Source of the DNA: Flavobacteriales bacterium UBA4660
GTDB taxonomy: Bacteria; Bacteroidota; Bacteroidia; Flavobacteriales_D; Sanyastnellaceae
DNA: 9,915 nt
Reading direction: 5' to 3'
Assembly (NCBI GenBank): GCA_002405435.1
Contig: DHLU01000221.1
Location: 1,862 to 11,776, forward strand
The translations under genes were made by a program, and so were the position numbers. Shown piece after piece: positions 5,822 to 9,915 of the stretch (positions are counted from its first letter, which is position 1; each line of letters begins with the position of its first letter). Under the pieces are notes generated by a model, which made no database searches, was not told the DNA's origin, and worked only from the letters and a program-made list of their open reading frames with translations.

Positions 5822-6424
5822 TCAATGAAGTTTTGCGGATACCAAGGTAATAAATTCCCTACGGGTCTTGTCGTTGTGTAAAAATTCACCGGTGAAGGCA
5901 CTGGTGGTCGTAACGGAATTTTGCTTGCTGACCCCGCGCATCTGCATGCACAAGTGTTGTGCCTCAATTACCACGGCGACACCCAAAGGTTGCAAATTAT
6001 CCTGAATACAGTCGCGGATTTGCTCAGTTAGGCGTTCCTGCACCTGCAGGCGCCGGGCAAAAATGTCCACCACCCGGGGAATCTTGCTGAGCCCGACAAT
6101 TTTACCATGAGGGATGTAGGCGATATGGGCTTTTCCGAAGAAAGGCAGCATGTGGTGTTCGCAGAGGCTGTAGAGTTCGATGTCTTTCACCAGCACCATC
6201 TCCCGGTAGTCTTCCGAAAACATAGCCGACCGAAGCACCTCGGAAGCGTCTTGCTGGTAACCCTGGGTGAGAAACTGGTAGGCCTTTGCGACCCTTTCAG
6301 GGGTTTTTTCCAAACCTTCCCGCCCGGGACTTTCTCCAATGCCCACAAGTACCTGCCTGACTGCCGTGGCCATATCTTTCAGGGCCTGTTCTTCGTCGGC
6401 GGTGCGAACTACTTTGAATTCCAT
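5822..6424 (-). CDS. folE: GTP cyclohydrolase I (FolE, type IA)
   Basis: FolE converts GTP to 7,8-dihydroneopterin triphosphate plus formate, the entry step of folate, biopterin and queuosine synthesis, in the cytoplasm as a homodecamer. The 200-residue length is normal. The zinc ligands are visible: C88 and H91 in [10 protein letters not shown], and C159 in [11 protein letters not shown]90 and H157 correspond to the catalytic histidines (H112 and H179 in E. coli). The substrate-binding tail [15 protein letters not shown] is intact, as are the [16 protein letters not shown] and [20 protein letters not shown] segments. The gene starts 9 bases after the PTPS-family gene, whose enzyme uses its product, and is followed closely by the BI-1 gene. 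It should therefore be the second gene of a three-gene operon. Nothing in the sequence suggests an inactive enzyme. Confidence 0.98.
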   Translation of the reverse strand: MEFKVVRTADEEQALKDMATAVRQVLVGIGESPGREGLEKTPERVAKAYQFLTQGYQQDASEVLRSAMFSEDYREMVLVKDIELYSLCEHHMLPFFGKAHIAYIPHGKIVGLSKIPRVVDIFARRLQVQERLTEQIRDCIQDNLQPLGVAVVIEAQHLCMQMRGVSKQNSVTTTSAFTGEFLHNDKTRREFITLVSAKLH

Positions 6425-6433
6425 TGCGATGTA

Positions 6434-6859
6434 TTAAGAAGCACCATAATATTCAACAAAATTATTCTCCGTCTCTTCGAGTCTGATGCAATGCAGCCGG
6501 CAACCTTTCGCAGCAATACCCGCCTCAAGCTGTTCCCAAATGGCAATGGCGAGGTTTTCAGTGCTTGCCATCTTTCCTCTCATGAAATCGACATCGAGGT
6601 TGAGATTTTTGTGGTCGGTTTTCTCAATAACCTTTTCTTCTATCAGGTCACTCAGAAACCGCAAGTCCATGCAGTACCCTGTCTCGGGGTCTACCTCCCC
6701 CTGCACCGTTACATACAGGTCGTAATTATGACCATGCCAGTTGGGGTTGGCACATTTACCGAAAATCTCGAGGTTTTTCGCTTCGGTCCACTTCTCGTTA
6801 TAGAGTTTGTGGGCTGCATTAAACCGCTCTCTGCGTGTGATAAAAACAGGCTTGGACAT
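6434..6859 (-). CDS. 6-pyruvoyl-tetrahydropterin synthase / 6-carboxytetrahydropterin synthase (PTPS/QueD) family enzyme
   Basis: This 141-residue tunnel-fold enzyme acts on dihydroneopterin triphosphate, the FolE product. The zinc ligands are H17 (FNAAH) and H42/H44 (HGHN). The catalytic cysteine is C36 in FGKCANPNWHGHNY, the acid/base pair lies at D82-H83 (KTDHKNL), and the pterin-binding glutamates are in EETENN (129-133). The spacing is Cys-x5-His-Gly-His, as in animal 6-pyruvoyl-tetrahydropterin synthases, whereas E. coli QueD has Cys-x3-His-Gly-His. That favours a biopterin-type reaction over the queuosine precursor, but members with this motif can do either, so the specific product is uncertain. 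It is the first gene of an operon with folE, 9 bases downstream. The ATG at 6859 lies 30 bases after a TATTTTTG promoter element. Confidence 0.94.
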   Translation of the reverse strand: MSKPVFITRRERFNAAHKLYNEKWTEAKNLEIFGKCANPNWHGHNYDLYVTVQGEVDPETGYCMDLRFLSDLIEEKVIEKTDHKNLNLDVDFMRGKMASTENLAIAIWEQLEAGIAAKGCRLHCIRLEETENNFVEYYGAS

Positions 6860-6889
6860 ATTTTGTTTGAGAAAGAATTAATCCACCGG

Positions 6890-6897
6890 CAAAAATA
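6890..6897 (-). promoter_or_regulatory. Promoter -7 element for the PTPS-folE-BI-1 operon
   Basis: On the minus strand this reads TATTTTTG, an exact TAnnTTTG match, 30 bases upstream of the ATG at 6859. No TTG is found at the expected upstream distance, so it is supported only by the -7 element and its position. Transcription would begin near 6883, giving a leader of about 24 bases. Confidence 0.55.
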
Positions 6898-6903
6898 GGT
6901 CAT

Positions 6904-7168
6904 TCGCAGCCGGTGCTCCGGTTAAGCGTCCGGAAAGCGGAGCCGCCGGGGTAGGAAGCGATAGATCTCCGGCACCCTACACCGTGCTGTTTTTAGCCAA
7001 TGGTAAAGCACCGTTGCTTGTGGCCATTGTCGCTGGCAACAGCGGGTGCCCTTGACCCCAACGTTGACGAGGCCGTTTACCCCCTTGTGCAGGTGGCCCT
7101 GTTGAGCGCTCCGGCGGAAGGAGCACAACGGCGCAGTGATTTTAGCCTGCAGCACGGGGCTAACCGAC
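6904..7168. other. Divergent intergenic region rich in inverted repeats, no gene recognised
   Basis: This stretch separates the divergent PTPS and hldD transcripts. Short reading frames on both strands match nothing I know. It does contain several clean inverted repeats: 6915-6920 with 6938-6943 (GCTCCG/CGGAGC); a two-part hairpin at 6998-7029 (CAATGG/CCATTG enclosing AAGCA/TGCTT); 7031-7044 (CGCTG/CAGCG around GCAA, a GNRA-type loop); 7101-7129 (GTTG/CAAC enclosing GCTCC/GGAGC); and 7142-7163 (TTAGCC/GGCTAA) just before the hldD promoter element. The density suggests a structured RNA, an intergenic repeat or regulator sites. No promoter or terminator marks the ends of an RNA gene, and it does not match RNase P, tmRNA or SRP RNA signatures. 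Confidence 0.35.
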
Positions 7169-7176
7169 TAATTTTG
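7169..7176 (+). promoter_or_regulatory. Promoter -7 element directly before hldD
   Basis: TAATTTTG is an exact TAnnTTTG match and ends only 4 bases before the hldD ATG at 7181. With the usual distance of about 4-7 bases to the start point, the transcript would begin at or within a base or two of the ATG, implying a leaderless mRNA. No TTG lies at the expected upstream distance. The inverted repeat at 7142-7163 ends 5 bases before it. Confidence 0.52.
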
Positions 7177-7180
7177 CCTT

Positions 7181-8146
7181 ATGATTGTAGTTACCGGAGC
7201 CGCGGGCTTTATCGGAAGTTGTCTGGTCAGCCGCCTTAATGAGGAGCGGTTTTTCGACCTCGTGCTGGTCGACGATTTTACCCGTCCCGACAAGGAGGCC
7301 AATTACCTCGGCAAACGCTACCGGGCATTGGTTGACCGCAGGCATTTTATCGAGTGGTTGCACAACAACGAAGACCAGGTGCAGTTTATTTTTCACCTCG
7401 GCGCCCGCACCGACACCACCGAATTTGACCACCGCATCTTCGACGACCTCAACGTGTCGTATTCTCAGGAGGTGTGGAGGGCCTGCGTGAAGTTCGGATT
7501 GCCGTTGGTCTATGCCAGCAGCGCGGCCACCTATGGCCTGGGCGAACACGGATTTTCCGACAACCATGAAACCATCCCCTTACTCAAGCCGCTGAATCCC
7601 TATGGCGTTTCCAAAAACGACTTTGACCTGTGGGCCCTGCAGCAAGAGGAAGCTCCTTTTTTCTGGGCCGGACTGAAGTTTTTCAATGTCTATGGTCCCA
7701 ATGAATACCACAAGGGCCGCATGGCAGCGGTGATGTTTCATGCCTACAACCAGATCAGGGAAACCGGCGGCATGAAATTGTTCAGGTCACACAGTCCGCA
7801 ATACCCCGATGGCGGACAGATGCGCGATTTCGTGTACGTGCGGGATGTGACCAACGTGTGCCTTTTTCTGATGAAGTCGCGCAAAAACAGCGCGATCTAT
7901 AACCTGGGAAGCGGCCGGGCACGCACCTTCAACGACCTTGCGGCGGCGGTATTTCAGGCCATGGAATTGCCGGTCAACATCGTTTATACCGATACGCCGG
8001 CTGATATCCGCGACAAATACCAGTATTTCACAGAGGCTGATATGTCAAAACTCAGTGCTGCGGGCTACCCGGAACCCTTTCACAGCCTGGAAGAAGGCGT
8101 CGGCGATTATGTGCGGAACTATCTGAGCGGACACCGGTACTGGTGA
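7181..8146 (+). CDS. hldD: ADP-L-glycero-D-manno-heptose-6-epimerase HldD/RfaD
   Basis: HldD epimerises ADP-D-glycero-D-manno-heptose to the L-glycero form, the heptose donor for the LPS inner core. It is a cytoplasmic NADP-dependent extended short-chain dehydrogenase. The 321 residues compare with 310 in E. coli. The Rossmann motif GAAGFIG is at 6-12, the catalytic serine is in YASSAATYG (113-114), and Y141/K145 form YGVSK. HldD-specific segments are GRMAAVMFHAYNQI, RDFVYVRDV, YNLGSGRARTFND and, near the C-terminus, DKYQYFTEADMSKL. The start is secure because MIVVTGAAGFIG is the canonical N-terminus. The gene stands alone on its strand, apart from waaA though both serve the same pathway, and faces the convergent MerR gene 49 bases away. 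Its promoter element almost touches the ATG. Confidence 0.97.
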   Translation: MIVVTGAAGFIGSCLVSRLNEERFFDLVLVDDFTRPDKEANYLGKRYRALVDRRHFIEWLHNNEDQVQFIFHLGARTDTTEFDHRIFDDLNVSYSQEVWRACVKFGLPLVYASSAATYGLGEHGFSDNHETIPLLKPLNPYGVSKNDFDLWALQQEEAPFFWAGLKFFNVYGPNEYHKGRMAAVMFHAYNQIRETGGMKLFRSHSPQYPDGGQMRDFVYVRDVTNVCLFLMKSRKNSAIYNLGSGRARTFNDLAAAVFQAMELPVNIVYTDTPADIRDKYQYFTEADMSKLSAAGYPEPFHSLEEGVGDYVRNYLSGHRYW

Positions 8147-8195
8147 GCGGGGTGAAGGGCGGTCATGGCCCGCTGGTGCCTATGCAGCGGCAACC

Positions 8196-8531
8196 TCAGA
8201 GTGAAGCGGCGATCTGCATGAGTTCGCTGCGTACCGCTTCGAGACGCTCACGCACGGTTGGCGCAGCGATGGCCTCATTCTTACGGTCGCGCAGAAATTT
8301 TTTGGCGCCCTCCAGGGTGAAGCCCCGTTCCTTGACGAGGTGGTGAATGCGCCGCAGGACCTCGATGTCCCGCATGGTGAACTGGCGATTACCCCGCATG
8401 TTCTTTTTCGGGGCAAGCTGGTCAAATTCTTTTTCCCAAAACCGAATCAGCGAGGCGTTAACCCCGAGCAGTTCTGATACTTCACTAATCGTATAATAGA
8501 GTTTTTCAACTTCAAGATCGATAACAGGCAT
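8196..8531 (-). CDS. Small MerR-type winged-helix transcriptional regulator
   Basis: This 111-residue DNA-binding protein belongs to a short MerR subgroup that is widespread in Bacteroidota. The MerR helix-turn-helix is at about 12-33 (YTISEVSELLGVNASLIRFW), followed by the wing region PKKNMRGNRQFTMRDI and the helix LRRIHHLVKERGFTLEGAKK. The C-terminal helix of about 25 residues could dimerise. There is no effector-binding domain and no cysteine cluster for metals, so a metal-sensing role is unlikely. Its function is not known to me. It lies 236 bases downstream of the M23 peptidase gene on the same strand, next to a divergent alaS, an arrangement common in this phylum. The spacer between the two genes contains no strong terminator or promoter, so read-through from the peptidase gene is possible. 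It converges on hldD. Confidence 0.93.
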   Translation of the reverse strand: MPVIDLEVEKLYYTISEVSELLGVNASLIRFWEKEFDQLAPKKNMRGNRQFTMRDIEVLRRIHHLVKERGFTLEGAKKFLRDRKNEAIAAPTVRERLEAVRSELMQIAASL

Positions 8532-8581
8532 AGGGCAATCCGGTTGTTCAAATCATTCATATAGCAGTAGTCATAGTCTCC

Positions 8582-8592
8582 CGCGTAACGCG
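8582..8592. repeat. Short perfect inverted repeat upstream of the MerR gene
   Basis: CGCGT and ACGCG flank a single A. It lies 51-61 bases upstream of the MerR ATG. MerR proteins bind near-palindromes in promoters, so this could be an autoregulatory site. No promoter elements frame it, and an 11-base repeat can arise by chance. Confidence 0.22.
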
Positions 8593-8767
8593 CTCACTTC
8601 TCCGATGCAATCTTCGTGAAAGAACCGCAATAAAAAAAATAATTCCGTGATAAAATTGAGACAAGGTGCATGGGAGGGTTTTCTGCAGGTATAAAAGAAA
8701 GGCGGTAAGCATTGAACAACCCATGCCGCATCGGGTGCCCGCCCGCAGCCCATGTGCAATCCTGCCC

Positions 8768-9739
8768 TCAGTCAAACGACTGGGTGGCATTGGCAGCGCG
8801 CTGCAGCAGGTCTTCGTACTGGGCTATGGAAATATCGTTGAAGAAATAGTAGGCTGGATCTACCTTCTGTCCGTTTACCAGCACTTCGTAGTGCAGGTGC
8901 GGTCCGGAAGAAGTGCCGGTATTGCCTACGTAGCCAATCAGTTGTCCGCGTTTTACCTTTTCACCCGGCCGCACCGCTATCCTGCTCATGTGGGCGTAGA
9001 GCGTTTCGTATCCGTATCCGTGCCTGAGCACCACATGCAGTCCGTAGCCCGAAAGTTTCGTGTCGGCAGAGGCCACCACCCCATCGCCGGTGGCATAGAT
9101 CTCGGTGCCTACGCTGGCAGTAAAGTCGAGTCCGGCGTGCATTTTCATCACCTTGTATATGGGGTGCATACGCATCCCGAAACCGGAGGCAATGCGGGTG
9201 AGGTCCTTGTTGTTGACTGGTTGTATGGCAGGGATGCTCTGCAGCATGTCGTCCTGTTTTTTCGCCAGCTCAAAAACTTCTTCCAGTGATTTGCTCTGGG
9301 CCACCAGCGAACGTTGCAGCCGTGCAATGCGTTTTTTGGTTTCGATGATGGCATCGGAAGAGGCGTAGCCTTTCAGCTGAGCGTAACGGCGCGAACCGCC
9401 GATACCCTGGTTGCGAAGGTGCTCGGGATAGGGTTTGGCCCCGAAGATCGTCCGGTACACCTCATCGTCTTTCCGGCGCAGGTCGTCGACCACGGCATAG
9501 AGGGTATCAAGTTCGCTGTTGAGCTGGCGCAGCTGTTGTTCGCGGAAGCGCAGTTCCCGCTCTGCCGTGCGCAGCCTGGGGTTTCTAAAAAATGAGAGAA
9601 ACAGCACCACGGCAATCACCGCGAAGACGAGTCCTGCAAAGGTGTAGCGCAGCAGGTTAATGGCATAATCGCGCACGGTATAACTGATCCGCTCAAAGTT
9701 GAGGGAGTTGGGATTAAACCGGTACTTGATCTTTGCCAT
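8768..9739 (-). CDS. Membrane-anchored M23 family metallopeptidase (peptidoglycan endopeptidase type)
   Basis: This 323-residue protein has a short basic cytoplasmic N-terminus, one transmembrane helix (about 33-51) and no cleavage site, so it is anchored with its bulk in the periplasm. A heptad-rich coiled coil runs from about 57 to 95 (RTAERELRFREQQLRQLNS) and a second helical stretch covers about 130-165. The C-terminal LytM/peptidase M23 domain (about 183-300) has the zinc ligands H201 and D205 in MHAGLDF and H283 in HLHYE, plus catalytic H250 (LYAHM) and H281. It should cut peptide cross-links in the cell wall or, as some coiled-coil relatives do, activate other wall hydrolases. All metal ligands are present, favouring an active enzyme. 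The ATG at 9739 (MAKIKYRFNP) is preferred over an in-frame GTG at 9760. It is divergent from alaS. Confidence 0.95.
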   Translation of the reverse strand: MAKIKYRFNPNSLNFERISYTVRDYAINLLRYTFAGLVFAVIAVVLFLSFFRNPRLRTAERELRFREQQLRQLNSELDTLYAVVDDLRRKDDEVYRTIFGAKPYPEHLRNQGIGGSRRYAQLKGYASSDAIIETKKRIARLQRSLVAQSKSLEEVFELAKKQDDMLQSIPAIQPVNNKDLTRIASGFGMRMHPIYKVMKMHAGLDFTASVGTEIYATGDGVVASADTKLSGYGLHVVLRHGYGYETLYAHMSRIAVRPGEKVKRGQLIGYVGNTGTSSGPHLHYEVLVNGQKVDPAYYFFNDISIAQYEDLLQRAANATQSFD

Positions 9740-9748
9740 GTTCAGATG

Positions 9749-9756
9749 CGAAAATA
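9749..9756 (-). promoter_or_regulatory. Possible -7 element of the M23 peptidase gene
   Basis: On the minus strand this reads TATTTTCG, matching TAnnTTTG except for one base. It lies 9 bases before the ATG at 9739, which would give a very short leader or none. It is 16 bases from the alaS promoter element on the other strand. One mismatch and no TTG element keep confidence low. Confidence 0.28.
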
Positions 9757-9772
9757 GCACACCATACCGTGT

Positions 9773-9780
9773 TAATTTTG
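9773..9780 (+). promoter_or_regulatory. Promoter -7 element of alaS
   Basis: TAATTTTG is an exact TAnnTTTG match, 22 bases upstream of the alaS ATG at 9803. Transcription would begin near 9787, giving a leader of about 16 bases. No TTG is found at the expected spacing. Confidence 0.58.
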
Positions 9781-9802
9781 CCCCTTTGCCAACCCATCAA
9801 CA

Positions 9803-9915
9803 ATGACATCCAAGGAAATAAGGAACTGCTTTTTGGAATTCTTCAGAGCCAGGGGACACGAAATCGTTCCGTCTGCCCCCATGGTCGTGAAAGGTGATCC
9901 CACACTCAAGTTCAA
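9803..9915 (+). CDS. alaS: Alanyl-tRNA synthetase, N-terminal fragment (cut by the window end)
   Basis: Thirty-seven codons are visible from the ATG at 9803. They encode [20 protein letters not shown] followed by [17 protein letters not shown], the characteristic N-terminus of AlaRS. This leads into motif 1 of its class II catalytic domain. The enzyme charges tRNA-Ala with alanine in the cytoplasm and edits mischarged serine and glycine; the editing and C-terminal domains lie beyond the window. The frame stays open to the last base, so the gene is truncated by the window and not broken. It is divergent from the M23 peptidase gene, with 63 bases between the two start codons and its own promoter element at 9773-9780. 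Confidence 0.95.
   Translation, partial: MTSKEIRNCFLEFFRARGHEIVPSAPMVVKGDPTLKF

Noticed and set aside
6457..6464. A TAATTTTG promoter match on the minus strand 33 bases before folE
   Set aside because: It encodes part of the conserved ENNF motif of the PTPS gene, so the match is explained by protein constraint. No TTG at usable spacing.
6922..7155. A 77-codon minus-strand frame and a 79-codon plus-strand frame at 7000-7239 in the hldD/PTPS intergenic region
   Set aside because: The minus frame starts with GTG and has no family features; the plus frame runs into hldD in another frame. Neither looks coding.
8146..8174. Possible bidirectional terminator between hldD and the MerR gene (AGCGGG/CCCGCT)
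   Set aside because: The 17-base loop is large and neither strand has a T-tract after the stem.
8557..8790. A 77-codon minus-strand frame between the M23 and MerR genes
   Set aside because: It overlaps the end of the M23 gene and has no recognisable features or start signals.

Overview
The window is ordinary chromosomal DNA from a member of the Bacteroidota with moderately high GC content. Four things point there. Several promoters fit the Bacteroidota primary sigma pattern (TTG, about 19 bases, TAnnTTTG). The sensor/regulator pair resembles Bacteroides RprX/RprY. A divergent alaS / M23 peptidase / small MerR regulator cluster is typical of the phylum. Shine-Dalgarno sequences are weak or absent. 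LPS genes (waaA, hldD) show a Gram-negative envelope. The placement rests on protein and promoter style, not on a phylogenetic marker.

Layout. Positions 1-1769 (+) hold the end of a probable outer-membrane barrel protein and waaA, which attaches Kdo to lipid A. Positions 1777-2128 (+) hold two tandem promoters, tRNA-Gly(GCC), a strong intrinsic terminator and tRNA-Leu(UAA). Positions 2199-6859 are all on the minus strand. Read in transcription order they are a PTPS/QueD-family synthase, folE, a Bax-inhibitor-1 family membrane protein, a strong terminator, an unrecognised exported 250-residue protein, and a histidine kinase/response regulator pair overlapping by ATGA. About 280 bases rich in inverted repeats follow. 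Positions 7181-8146 (+) hold hldD, which makes the heptose used in LPS inner core. Positions 8196-9739 (-) hold a small MerR-type regulator downstream of a membrane-anchored M23 peptidase. Positions 9803-9915 (+) are the start of alaS.

How the genes work together. FolE makes dihydroneopterin triphosphate, the substrate of the synthase encoded just upstream of it, so these two form a pterin (biopterin, queuosine or folate) module, with the BI-1 protein trailing in the same transcript. WaaA and HldD both serve the LPS inner core but are not in one operon. The two-component system probably senses an envelope or periplasmic condition; its targets cannot be read from here.

I saw no mobile element, CRISPR array, toxin-antitoxin pair or defence island. 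The points worth a second look are residue-level oddities (a receiver domain lacking its conserved lysine, and a BI-1 protein lacking both expected aspartates), an exported protein of unknown family with a possible caspase-like His/Cys arrangement, and regulatory DNA (a terminator abutting a start codon, a probable leaderless hldD transcript, tandem tRNA promoters with an inverted repeat). Three start codons (4180, 5807, 9739) were moved downstream of the longest reading frame, because the longer frames begin at TTG or GTG and the internal ATG fits the families better.
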